The notes beneath the pieces were generated by a model. That model was not told the DNA's origin and ran no database searches. It saw only the letters and a program-made list of their open reading frames with translations. From Utricularia gibba (Eukaryota; Streptophyta; Magnoliopsida; Lamiales; Lentibulariaceae): 64,000 nt of DNA. The position numbers were made by a program, and so were the translations under genes. The stretch covers positions 310,001-374,000 of the forward strand of contig NEEC01000026.1 of NCBI GenBank assembly GCA_002189035.1, given 5' to 3'. Within the stretch, counting starts at the first letter, position 1, and every line of letters begins with the position of its first letter. Shown in pieces: positions 37,263 through 47,621 of this stretch.

Positions 37263-38401
37263 TGATAACACTGTTTTTATTGTGTTTTTATATATGTTTT
37301 TAAGTGTATTTTGTAAGGTTAAATGTTTCTTAGGGTGCTAAAATATCTTCTTTTGCGTATTTAGACTGTTGAAATGTGTTTATTGTGAAAACATGCACAA
37401 TTGGCATCAATTGTGCCGAAAACTCTAATATTTCGTCTAGTCTGTGTTTTAAGTCTTACCAGAGTAAGAGCTAGTACTGTAGCAGCGCACTTTCCGCGTT
37501 AACAAGTCAGAAGGGACAGAAAAGCTGAGCAAAAGCCACTTTCCGCCGAATGTAGCCACCCTTCTAAAGAGATAAGATATGGAGCAGAGATCTCCCTTCT
37601 AGAAGCCTAAGGAAAAGAGCCTACACTATGCACGCAGAGTGCACAGATAACGAACAGGAGCGAGCGGGAGCAAGGAGAACTTTGTTTCTCCGGGAAACGT
37701 CTCCGGCGACTTCTAGATCTATACTTTTACACCGTCTTTCCGCCTAGAAACTTGATTTCCAACAAATCTCCAGCCCACATAAGCAGCCTGACTCTTTTAT
37801 TTACAGATTTCTGCACTTCCATTTCTGCGTGAACTTGCTACTGTTATTGTCGTCGTTTTTATGCTTTCTGTTGTATTTCGGCACCCTGTTGTGAACGGAA
37901 AACTATTTGTAGACCTTGTTTTAGCTTATAAACATGTTTCTGTTTAAGCTTTTCACGTTTACTTTTAAGCTTTATATGCACACATACTCTGTTTTTGCAC
38001 ACTCTTACTCTGTTTTTAAGCGTTTCAAAGCTGGGTTTAAGCCTATGGGCTCTCTTGAGTGACACAAGAGCCAGACCCTGGTGTAAAACCCAACCAAATT
38101 AGTTTTAGTTTATGTTTTCTGCATCTTCACGTTAACTTCAGTCCCTTTTTAACCCTGCAACTCGTTTATTCCAGTCATTGTTATTTTAGATCTTACCCAC
38201 GTTAGAACTAAACCCCAGATAACCCCCTGTTTTTAGTAAATGTGATAAACTTTAGGAAATTGAACCCATTCCCTATGGATTCGACCCTTATTGATTAATT
38301 CTTGTGATTTTCATAGTAGAATAGCCAGGTTTATAAATTTCTTTTGATGCGTTGAATGTGCTAGACTGCAACATTTAGCAACCCCATTACAACGTTCATC
38401 A
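37263..38401 (+). mobile_element. Solo LTR (gypsy, family A) with 5-bp TSD ACTGC
   Basis: The 1139-bp LTR starts TGATAACACTG and ends CGTTCATCA, flanked by ACTGC at 37258-37262 and 38402-38406. It interrupts Athila-like gag. It is the same family as 1496-2715 in the opposite orientation. Confidence 0.93.
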
Positions 38402-39185
38402 ACTGCCCAGTATTACCTCTCATTAACTATGGACCAACATTACGGACCACCAAGGAAGAAATCACTGCAAATCATTATGACTGTCCCTTATGCATCATCT
38501 TTGATGTAGAAGAAGAGTATGTGCTATGCCCTTACTTCTTCTAGATGCTTTTGAAGTTTTCTAGAAGGGAAAATGATGACCCTAACCACCATCTTCATGA
38601 GATGCATCAACTGAGTGTTTCCCTTCAACTTTATCGAACAAGCTTTGGAGTGGCTTTATGGACTTCCCCCATCATCTATTGCCACATTGGAGTAGATGGT
38701 TTAAAAATTCTTGGATCGTGTTGCGCCACTAAGAAGAGCATAGTTGGAAGTAGAGCCTTGACAACCATGATGCAAAGAAAAGGAAAAAAACTCACAAGAG
38801 TATTATGATTGTTTCAATTGAATCTGCAACTCCTACCCTTAGTATGGACTCAATGAAGCCCAGATTATTATTATTATCCGAGGATAGATGGATGTCTCTT
38901 GTAATGGATTATTATTAGAGAACCGTCATAGTGCTGATGCTCGAAGACTGATTGAACAAATGGTTGCAAACTTCTATTCTATAGCCAACCATTATGACAA
39001 CTCCTACAGACCATCTGGAGGAAATGTTGGAATAGCGAAAGTGGTCTATGAAGTAGACAACTCAGAAGTATTGGCTCAACTTACAGTAATGAGTGACACG
39101 TTGAAGTTTGGTCTTCAAGCTTTCTTCAAACAAAAGGAAGAATATCAAGGAGCGTCACGTTTCATGCCATCTCATGTTGATCCTG

Positions 39186-39480
39186 TTGGGTTTCTCATAG
39201 ACATCGTATGTCAAAAAAGCAGCGGAATTTAAAAATTTTTAAGAAACCCCAAATGCAGATCTTAGAATACGGTATACGTCAGATAAAGAGACACTGCAAA
39301 TACCTTTCAGTGCACTCCGTTGTTCACCAACCACCAATAGCATATGGCCTCTATGGTATCCACACGTGAAGCACTCCATCGATAATCTTCTCTAGGCTAT
39401 AGAATGTTGGTCGATCTCCTCAGGTACTAGTGGAGAAAATCGCCCCCTTGCGGATCAATCTCACAAAGAACCAAGGAGGG
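39186..39480 (-). repeat. Truncated copia LTR piece
   Basis: It begins TGTTGGGTTTCTCATAGAC like the end (minus) of the copia LTR at 54366-55817 and follows it for about 290 bp, then returns to Athila-like gag at about 39486. The rest of the LTR is missing. Confidence 0.8.
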
Positions 39481-39962
39481 ACATGTAACTATGGAAATTA
39501 TCACATGCCTTGAAGAGACCATCCTAGTTTTCGTTGGAGACAGCTAGTACCTCATGGTCAAGCACCATCATCAAGGAACCCACCTAGCATACCTTAGAAG
39601 ACTATCACTAAACCACCTCAACCACTATAGATAACTCGACCTCTAGAGCAATATATGATTCCATACCAATCAAACCATAGTTTGGAGGCCATGGTGAATC
39701 CCTTGCTGAAAGCACCTCCAAGATGCATGTTGAGCAGAAGGATATGAAGGGTCTAATCACAAGTATTCAAGGCCAGATTACTCAGGTAGCACAAGCAATG
39801 AATTGTTTGGAAACGAGAGAAGGATTGCCATTACACCCAGTGCAAAATCCAGAGCATATCAACGTCATTTTCATGGAGAAGTGGAACGGATCTACTAGAC
39901 CCTTACCCATGATTCACAAACAAGTTGGATAGATTCGAAGAGAAGGAGTTGGAGGTCATAGA

Positions 39963-41762
39963 TGTTAGTGTATATGTTTTAGAGACAATCAACTCATTGG
40001 CAAATCTTATCTTATGATATTTACTTTGAATTGTGATCAAATTTATATCATTGATAAAATTCTCTACTTGATCTATGTGCTATAGAAATTATGATAAGAT
40101 CATAATATGAGATTCTTCAAGCACTCATGCTCAAGTCAAAAACTCCCTAGCTAGAGTGTTTGTGAAATGAAGATATCACAAATACGGATAAGCTAGCACA
40201 CATTGAGTTCCCTAAACTATTTACGCAATGGTTCTCACAATTGATGTAATGAGATTACTAGAACCTATGTGTGGGTGTCGATTAGAGAATCAATTCACTG
40301 GATGACTCATCTTCGAGATGCTACTATGGGAAGCTAACCCAGTGTTAGTAGCAAGATCTCGAATATGAAAGCCGTGCAAGTAAGCTTAGACTTGAGGTCA
40401 ACAAAGTTATCTTGATCTTAAGCTCACATTTTCGCTCATTACTAATGGGAGCCTAACCATGGCTTGCCTAGTATGGATGGGTAGGTATGTGACTCCTTAA
40501 GGTTGGAGTAGTTGATTGATCAATAAAGGATTCATCACTCATGTTAGCGATGAGATCATATCTCAAGTAATTGCATCAAAGCCTAACAGTAAGTCCTGGG
40601 CCCAGGGTAATGACACTCGAATTGTTTGAGTAGGTCATTGAGTGTTAGTGCTTGAATGCAATTATAAGTTCGATACATCAGAAAGACACACACCCATGTT
40701 CTGGTACCGAATGAGATATAAGTATGATGAAAGCTATTCATTGCATGGTGGCTGGTCATGGAAAGGCTCAATCAGCTCACCTGATTATTCTTTAATCTTG
40801 GGATCATGATATGTTGCTAGACATCACTCATGATCGATAATGATGGATTTGATTAATTAAGAGTTAATTAATAAATCTATTATTACGGTTTTGATTGAAG
40901 AAGCCTATAGGGTCACACACAATAGTGGAGTTACTCAACGATATAAAATAGAATGACACAATTACATGAGATGTAATTGGTAAAGTGGATAAATTAAATT
41001 GAGAATTATTTTGAGATAATATTGATTAAACTCAAAATAAAAGATCATATATAGATAAGATTTGGAACATATACATATCTCCACAAGATAAGATCTTTAT
41101 GGAGATATGATTTGATATGTTACCATATATCTATCAAAAGATTCAGATTTTTAGAGAGGCCTCGAAGGTCTTCGTGCTCTCTGAGACTGATCCACAAGGA
41201 GGCGTTTTTTCTCTACTAGCATCTGAGAAATTCGACCAGCATTCAAGAGCCTTGAGAAGGTTATCGACGAAGTGCTCCACGTGTGGATACCATAGAGGTC
41301 GTCTGCTATTGGCGGTTGGTGAACAATGGAGTCATCTGAAAGGTACTTTGAACATCCATATGTCTGATGTATACTGTATTCCAAGATCTGCGTTGGGGGT
41401 TTCTCAAAATTTTTAAAATTCCACTGCTTTTGAGACATACGATGTCTACGAGAAACCCAACAGTGGTATCAGAGCAAGGTTACGGAATACGTGTATACGT
41501 TAGAATCTTTGCTGATTTTACGAGATGTTCTCGTATGTTGCCTTGTCGGTGACACGTTATAATCCTTGCTGATTTTTCGAGATGTTCTCGTATGTTGCCT
41601 TGCCGGCGATCATGATAATAGCATGTGATGCACGAAACCCAACAATAGACAGTTATTTTGATGTGTCGACGAAGAGATCGTTTGTGAGAATCTAGATGGC
41701 TCACTAGTCCAGAGCAATGATGTTTTGAAGCCATATGAAGATGCTAAGGAGAAGGTGTTAAG
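39963..41762 (+). mobile_element. Copia LTR with tRNA-Met primer site and 5' leader
   Basis: The LTR runs 39963-41462 (1500 bp), TGTTAGTGTATATG to AGAAACCCAACA. Directly after it comes TGGTATCAGAGC (41464-41475), the classic copia primer-binding site complementary to initiator tRNA-Met. The leader contains a ~60-bp unit twice (about 41503-41625), each with a CGAGATGTTCTCG palindrome. At 41763 an Athila-like LTR begins, so the copia element is cut. No 3' LTR is joined to it here. The LTR at 54366-55817 is its reverse-complement relative. Confidence 0.88.
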
Positions 41763-43290
41763 TGTCATTTTCTAAGTGTTTATTGTGTGTTATTACGTGT
41801 TAATTAGGTATTAAGTTGCCCAAATTAGGAGTTATATTTATAAGTATTTGATTTTATTAGTAAATTCCTATTTTTGTATTTTGTACATATTTTATTATCC
41901 TTTTTCATACACTTTCACCTAAAATGTCAGGAGGCAGGCTTGGAGTGTTGTAGAAGATTTGCAGGAGTTTAGACATTGATGTTTCGTGCCTTGCAAACAA
42001 CTTTAATCATTTGTTGGTGGAAGATTGAGATTTGTTAGGACCCCTGACTTACGACATGTCAGAGTCTGTAGAAATGATTGAGCACTTGCACACATGGAAA
42101 AGTTAGTGGCGAACAGACAAAAAAAATGATGGAAGTGGAGCAGAGGAAGTTAATGCATGTGAGAAGTGAATTAAAACTAACTTGGAACAATTTGGGAAAG
42201 ATCTAGAACTTTTGGTTCTTTCTCTCCACCATAGGAGGAAGAACACTTTAGCTTTCCATTTAGTTTTCCATTTTCATGACTATTCGTGGCTAAGGCCTTT
42301 TAGTTTCTGGAAATAGATGAAGTTTACTTCAACGTCTTGAGCATTAAAGCCAACTGGTCATTGGCAATAGCTGGGCACACACATAGAATTCGGTTTTGAA
42401 GGCGAGTGACGGCAATCCAACAAGGAAGCACATAAGGCTATTCCCGTGTTTCCTTGTCAATTAGAGTGTAAAAGAGAGTAGGCTAATTCTTGCTCCTATA
42501 ACTAGTTATTCGGAAGGAATCTGTGAAGGTTGAGGCGAGGATAGAAAAAAGGAGGAAGTGTAATCCATTTCTTAGGAATTCCATCCTTATTCAAGCTCCA
42601 TTACTTACGTTGTATCTTTTATTTCTGTACTTCAAAAACCCCCTTTTACAAACCCGTGACAATTTGTAAAAGTTTCCTACAAAACACTTTCCGAAAAACT
42701 CAACTCCCCGAAATCGACATTTGTGCTACGCTTTTTTGTATTTTTACATTTTTCTAAATTAAAATTTGTTGAATAAATGATAAGCAACAAATTTTTGGCA
42801 CCATTGCTGAGGAGTTGTGTATTTTTGTATTTAGTGTTGCATATAGTTTTTCTTTTTCTTTTCTTTTTCTTCCTTTCTTCTTGTTTTTCTTTTGTTTCAT
42901 TTTGGCTGCTATTTCTCTCTATTTTGATGCATTCAGCTCCATCGAAGGGCCATTGAAGCTTGAGATCATACCAAAATTTCTTGTGTCCATTAGATCTAGA
43001 GATTGAGTACACATTTCTGGCGAAAAAGACAGAATTAACTTCCAATTCATTTACTGCCCGAAGAAATGGTTGCTCAAAGACCTACTGGAGTCCTCATGGT
43101 TCACGAAGAATAGGAGCAACAACATCCTCAAATTTTTCAGTCCTATCGATCGTTGATCATGGCCAAGAACTACGAACCTTTAAAGAATAAATCACCGCCA
43201 ACCATGCTCACCGACCACTTTGTATCATCTTTGATGCAAAAGAGGACTTTGAACTTATCCATATATATTCCAGACACTTTGAATAAATCA
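41763..43290 (+). mobile_element. Athila-like gypsy fragment B (5' LTR, PBS, gag start)
   Basis: The LTR starts about TGTCATTTTCTAAG (41763) and ends AAGCAACA (42789). The primer site TGGCACCATTGCTGAGGA (42796-42813) differs from the tRNA-Asp-complementary Athila site at four positions. A gag-start-like region (PLDLEIEYTFLAKKTELT, about 42970-43035) parallels fragment A (PLDQEVERTILVKKREQT at 37113). It ends where the 5S-like tandem unit starts. Confidence 0.7.
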
Positions 43291-43519
43291 ACCGTGATGT
43301 GGATGGTCCGTTGGGGCAGCGCGTCGTGACGAGGACGTAGAAATTGCAACTTTTGATCGCTACATTCATGTGAGGGAGTCTCCAAGGTACGAGGCGTATT
43401 TAGAAATAAGGAACTGAAAAAATTAGCATGCTACATGAGCTCAACGGATTTTCATGTGGCCTCGATCCTCACGTCGCTCCTTGCACATACGCAACCAAAT
43501 GGTGTGTTATGTAAAAATA

Positions 43520-43614
43520 GGGATGCAACATGAGGACTTTCTAAGTGTCATCCATCCTAGTACTAATGTAGGCCAACCATGCTTGACTTCATTAGTGATG
43601 GTATGATCACATCC
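43520..43614 (-). pseudogene. 5S rRNA pseudogene, copy 1
   Basis: The minus strand begins GGATGTGATCATACCATCAC and ends with the typical 5S 3' half (AGTACTAGGATGGATGACAC ... GTTGCATCCC). It is about 95 nt against the normal ~119. The stretch between GCACTAA-like and AAGTCAAGC, about 24 nt including CGGATCCCATCAGAACTCC, is missing. Confidence 0.85.
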
Positions 43615-44032
43615 AAGCAGTGTTACATGACCAAATAAGCCATATGTCATGCTCCTCGATCCGGAATGCATAACTTTCAAATCGCTTTGATCGACGTGGC
43701 GCACAGCGTATCGTTTCGAAACTCTCTCCATGCCTGACACATGAATACATACTTTGACGGTCGTGCGACAATGTTTCAGCATTCGAAATGCAGCGGTGAT
43801 ATGCATGGTCCGTCGGGGCAGCTCATTGTGTCGAAGACGTAGAAGTTGCAACTTTTGATTGCTACGTTCATGTGGGGGAGTCTCCAAGGTACAAGGGGCA
43901 TGTAGGCATAGAGAACTGAAAAAAATCGGCATGCTACATGAGCTCGACAAATTTTCACGTGGTGCAGATGCTCACATCGCTCCTTGCACATTCGCAATCA
44001 AATGGCGTGTTCAATAAAATCATAGAAAAAAA

Positions 44033-44127
44033 GGGATGCAACATGAGGACTTTCTAGCGGTCACCCATCTTAGTACTAACGTAGGACAACCAAGCTTGAC
44101 TTCATTGGTGCTGGTATGATCATGTCC
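44033..44127 (-). pseudogene. 5S rRNA pseudogene, copy 2
   Basis: The minus strand runs GGACATGATCATACCAGCAC to GTCCTCATGTTGCATCCC, with AGTACTAAGATGGGTGACCG in the middle. It has the same ~24-nt internal deletion as copy 1, so the deletion predates the duplication. The internal promoter is damaged by point changes (AAGCTTGGTTG in place of AAGCGTGCTTGG). Confidence 0.87.
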
Positions 44128-44279
44128 GAGCGGTGTTACACGACCAAATAAGCCATACGTCGTGCTGCTTGGTCCGGAAGGCATAACTTTCAAACCGCTT
44201 TGATCCACGTGGTGCACATCATATCGTTTCGAAGCTCTCTTCGTGCCCGACACATGGATATGGAAATATGCGCGTCGTG

Positions 44280-44490
44280 ATAGCCTTAGTTCAAGCTTTG
44301 AATAGTTTTGAGCTCTTATACGCATCATTCCTTAACTCGTCCAATTCTGAAAGATGAAGCTTCCTATGACCAGCACTAAGGTTCTTGTCCAAGTTCAACT
44401 TCTTCACAGCCCACCAAACCTTGTGCTGAGGAGGTGCTGGTAATCTACAAGGCTTCCCATACACCAACCAAAATGGTGAGGTGCAAATGG
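44280..44490 (-). pseudogene. Athila-like integrase C-terminal fragment
   Basis: The minus strand reads LVYGKPCRLPAPPQHKVWWA, VKKLNLDKNLSAGHRKLHLS and ELDELRNDAYKSSKLFKA, matching the conserved VYGKACHLPVELEHKAYW...ELDELRLDAYE region of Athila integrase. It is isolated from any other integrase part. Confidence 0.82.
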
Positions 44491-45160
44491 GAGTAAGTAA
44501 TTAAGTTAGTTACAAAAACTTAAAACATTCATTAATTGAAAAGAAAGTAAAGATTGTTCTAATGATCGTTTTCTATTGTCCACTGTCCATAACAGTAGCA
44601 GTGAATTGGGTCTTGGTGCTATTCTTTAGATTGGAGGGTCTCTTCTATGAGAATCCCTTCTTCCTTTTTCAGGTTCAGTGTTCATGGTGTTAGAGGAGCC
44701 CTCGTGTGCATGCTGTTGGAGTTCTCTCTCGATTATCTCCCCTTCGAAAAATATCTCCCCTCCTTTACTCCAATGCACTGTTCCTGACACTAGCACTATT
44801 TTCGGCCTAAATTCACAAACTGCAGGTGATAGAACAGTGCTCTTTGTTTCTCTTCGGATGTTGCTGCTAATCATCCTTCTCAACTTAATTAAACATTAAT
44901 AACGAAGTTGGTGGACTAAATCAAAGGATTTAGTCCACTTTTAAACATAAACACAAAATTAACATAAGCAACACATAAAACATGAAAAAGCACACAAACT
45001 TAACCTAAACCAAAGTAAAACATAACAATTTTGCATTATAAAATGCAAAGAAAACATGTGTCATCAACACTACAAGCAAGGCTTAATAAGTCTAAAATTC
45101 TTTTATTTCAATATGTTTTATATAATATAATTTTTCCATGTCAAGGATAAGACAGACTAG
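44490..45160. other. Intergenic, nothing recognised
   Basis: No gene or repeat was recognised here with confidence. A minus-strand reading frame at 44883-44626 has no recognisable similarity. Confidence 0.4.
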
Positions 45161-45167
45161 ATTCGAT

Positions 45168-45355
45168 CTATTTCTTTACTTCCCATGAATCATATCTTTG
45201 GAACAATAGGGACATAATTTTCTTAATTCTAATTGAACCGGTGTATTATGCTGGTTCTTTTGAGTAATATATCTGGAAATACCTGTTGATACCTTCTTAA
45301 GACCATTTCAAAAACAACCGGTACATTCCAAAATTACTGTTACTTAGACATCTTT
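45168..45355 (-). pseudogene. rpl33: rpl33 (plastid ribosomal protein L33), nuclear copy
   Basis: VTVILECTGC near the start and [14 protein letters not shown] before the stop at 45168 match plastid L33, including the cysteine pairs. The first codons are lost, DVR has become DV-stop, and frame breaks occur in the middle. Not functional. Confidence 0.88.
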
Positions 45356-45801
45356 TTTTTTTCTAGGAATGAAAAAACTTTTAATTTTTTATTTACTCAA
45401 TCCGTCTGATTCAAAACGAAGAAAGAAAATAAACAAACTAAAAATACAACTATAAAATAAATAATCAATAAAGCAGCAAAAAAGCCATAAGAGATAGTGT
45501 AGTAAATAAAAAAAAGTAAGAAATAAAAAAATAAACAATGATTTCGAGACTCTATTTCAACATGACAAGCGGTATTTGAGTTAAAGATCTTCTCGTCTTG
45601 ACCTAAATCTTCATTTTACTACGCTACCCACACATTGGTACTATTCCGTTAGTTAATTGAATTTGAACCTAAGTTTAGCAGATGTTGTATCCACTTTTCT
45701 CTTTTTTCCCTTTTATTTTTTTAAAAAAGAAAAGTGGGTAGGATTAATCAGAGATATTTCATTGTATCTCTAATCCTCTTCATTGCTTTCAATAAAAATA
45801 A

Positions 45802-45936
45802 CTAGAATGAAAAAAAGGGAAATGTCAATGCATCCGGGAAAAAATGATTAATCTTTATCAATAGCTCGGCTAACAACATGAACCATAGCGTACTTAGTAT
45901 TGGGGCCACACAGAGATATGTTTTTAGGTCTCGCAT
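45802..45936 (-). CDS. psaJ: psaJ (photosystem I subunit IX), nuclear copy with intact frame
   Basis: [20 protein letters not shown] ... [13 protein letters not shown], 44 residues, the normal psaJ length. Several substitutions (for example [12 protein letters not shown] for the usual GxLAGLLIEINR region) show long residence in the nucleus. The frame is open, but there is no nuclear promoter or transit peptide, so expression is unlikely. Confidence 0.88.
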   Translation of the reverse strand: MRDLKTYLCVAPILSTLWFMLLAELLIKINHFFPDALTFPFFSF

Positions 45937-46208
45937 CGAAAAACCTCCTTTTTTACGTATTATAACACATAAAGAAAACGTATATATGATCAGATGCATA
46001 TGCACTTAAAGGTCACCTAAAGTTTGACACGGAATACTGAATGAAATGTACAATGATCCATAATTTTTTTTCTTATTAGTATATTTAAATAAAACCAAAA
46101 AGATTAACGAGACTAAAAAATTTTCTCTATCCATCCTTTCTCAATCGAGTAAATAGGAATGTGGAAAATAAGACAGGAATTCTCTAAATGACACTGTAGA
46201 CCAATTAA

Positions 46209-46281
46209 AGGGATGTGGCACAGTTTGGTTGCCCGTTTGTTTTGAGTACAAAATGTGACATGTTCAAATCATGTCATCCCT
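46209..46281 (+). tRNA. trnP-UGG: Plastid-derived trnP-UGG (degenerate)
   Basis: AGGGATGTGGCACAGTTTGG at the 5' side, anticodon region TTTTGAGTACAA, and TTCAAATCATGTCATCCCT at the 3' side align with plastid tRNA-Pro. Changes in the D arm (GCACAG, GGTTGCCC) and T arm (ACATGTTCAAATCATGT) weaken pairing. Probably not functional. Confidence 0.87.
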
Positions 46282-46423
46282 ACCTATTGCTGCCCTTTTG
46301 GAAAATAGAGTAAGATCTATTCAAATTGCGCGAACTCATTAAACTATCGAATACAAGGGATTCACTTAAGAAAAAGAATAATTTTCTTTTTTCTTTACAG
46401 CCTTTTCTATTCTGATAAAAAAC

Positions 46424-46497
46424 ACGCTCATGGTTCAGTTCGGTAGAACGTGGGTCTCCAAACCCGATGTCTTAGGTTCAAATCCTACAGAGCATGA
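46424..46497 (+). tRNA. trnW-CCA: Plastid-derived trnW-CCA (degenerate)
   Basis: GTTCAGTTCGGTAGAACGTG, GGGTCTCCAAACCC and TAGGTTCAAATCCTACAGAG match plastid tRNA-Trp. One A is missing from the anticodon loop, and the acceptor stem has changes (ACGCTCA / AGCATG). The CCA anticodon is still readable. Confidence 0.9.
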
Positions 46498-46625
46498 TCT
46501 TTTCGTCATAGATTCATTGAGACCGAAATGCATTTAGTAACTTGCACTACAATTAAAATTTTCGCTCCTATGGATTAAAGAAAAGAAGAGTCCAAAGAAA
46601 AATAATAAATACAAATTTTAATTAA

Positions 46626-46739
46626 TCAAAAGTTCAATTGATCACCATGTCTGTATTGTAAATATGCAGTTAAGAATAATCCATCCAAAATAATACGAAT
46701 TAGACCTAACATGATTTCAAATAGAAAAACTTCAAAAAA
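46626..46739 (-). pseudogene. petG: petG (cytochrome b6f subunit V), nuclear copy
   Basis: The frame (I/F)[34 protein letters not shown] and the stop align over the full 37 residues with plastid PetG. The ATG is replaced, and there are substitutions in the membrane helix. Confidence 0.88.
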
Positions 46740-46999
46740 TTTTATTTTTTAAAACGGAGAAAAAAGGCAATTTTTCGGAAAATAGAAATAATCCATTGAT
46801 GTATTCTAGAACACTACTTAATTTTGATTAATAAGAACACTTTTCAAAATGCATGAAAAGGCGGGTCAATTTGAGAAATGGCCATCTCTCTCCTCGTAAA
46901 TTTGAGAGATGGCCATCCCGTAAAAGCTCTTTGAAAAATGGTCATACTGAAAATGGCCAATTAGAAGAAAATCAATATTCACCTAAATACATTGACACG

Positions 47000-47621
47000 T
47001 CATTGTATTTTGGTGAAATACTGGATTTCTTTTAATTGGCTATTTTCAAAGAAATCTAATTTATTAAACCATCTATCTAATTACATAGTATTCTACATAG
47101 TAATATAAATATGTGATGATAACTAATGAATTCTCTAATAATTGCAGAGCGCAAAAGATAATCATGCCCTTCTGTAGTTAATATACATATATATATCTAT
47201 ATAAACATTTGTGTTATCAAATTATACAATGCAAACAATTTCTTTTATTTAAACTATATAAATATATTACATAATTTACATATCACAAGGTAAATCCATT
47301 TTTGTATATGAAATGAATGGTCCTGAACAAATTGAGGTACTTTTTGCCAATTTTAATTTTCAATTCCAGTCTATACCACACACTTCAGGAAACGCAGTAA
47401 TCTGGAAGAGTTTTATAGCTTATGCATGGAGATCAGCTCCAAGTGTCTCGACATTTCTTAATTCCCTATGCAGCGCTCGAAAAAAAAACATGACTATTAT
47501 AATTTTCATTTCTGCACTCTTCAAGAACAACCATAATTTGGAAAAGTGATACAGTTTCAACATAAAAAGGAAGACATCACTAACCAAGCATTGCTTCGAT
47601 CGAAACCATAATTAATACAAG
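47000..47621 (+). repeat. Left terminal inverted repeat of the MULE
   Basis: Begins about TTGACACGTCATTGTATTTTG and continues through GGTGAAATACTGGATTTC, CATCTATCTAATTACATAG, GCATGGAGATCAGCTCCA and GAAACCATAATTAATACAAG. It is the reverse complement of 56954-57572 with scattered differences. Confidence 0.88.

Larger units (their letters stand above)
37125..39960 (+). pseudogene. Athila-like gag remnant (interrupted)
   Basis: The beginning MAAHVPVGVPVTPKTLGEQ is at 37192-37250. After the solo LTR come NDDPNHHLHEMHQLS (38574, the EDPHKHLKEFH motif of Athila gag), VANFYSIANHYDNSYRP, VVYEVDNSEVLAQLTVMSD and, after the copia LTR piece, an end part (ITSIQGQITQVAQAMNCLE, 39750-39810, like the iGQiA segment). 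Stops and shifts are many. Confidence 0.7.
35782..39962 (+). mobile_element. Athila-like gypsy fragment A (5' LTR, PBS, gag)
   Basis: The LTR runs about 35782-37038. It is followed by TGGTGTTGTGTTCGGGGA (37045-37062), a decayed version of the Athila primer site complementary to tRNA-Asp (TGGCGCCGTTGCCGGGGA). Gag pieces follow and are split by a solo LTR (37263-38401) and a copia LTR piece (39186-39480). It ends where a copia LTR begins at 39963. Confidence 0.72.
43290..44300 (-). repeat. Two tandem ~513-bp units containing 5S rRNA-like sequences
   Basis: Unit 1 (about 43290-43793) and unit 2 (about 43794-44300) share spacer landmarks in the same order: GGTCCGT(T/C)GGGGCAGC, GTAGAA(A/G)TTGCAACTTTTGAT, CATGCTACATGAGCTC, the 5S-like core, CAAATAAGCCATA, GCATAACTTTCAAA and TATCGTTTCGAA. 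Core-to-core spacing is 513 bp, a normal size for plant 5S rDNA units. The array is embedded in Athila-like DNA. Confidence 0.85.
45160..46745 (-). other. Nuclear plastid DNA insertion (rpl33-psaJ-trnP-trnW-petG)
   Basis: Five plastid genes occur in the standard plastome order and with the correct relative strands and near-normal spacing: petG, psaJ and rpl33 on minus, trnW and trnP on plus. All show point changes and small indels, so the transfer is not recent. Promoters of plastid type would not act in the nucleus. Inner AT-rich parts are the plastid spacers. The MULE boundary at about 46848 lies just to the right. Confidence 0.93.

Noticed and set aside
43507-44328. Minus-strand open frames with similar proteins (for example SGTKRASKRYDVHHVDQSGL)
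   Set aside because: They are translations of the tandem 5S-like unit spacers; the similarity is nucleotide repetition, not a protein family.
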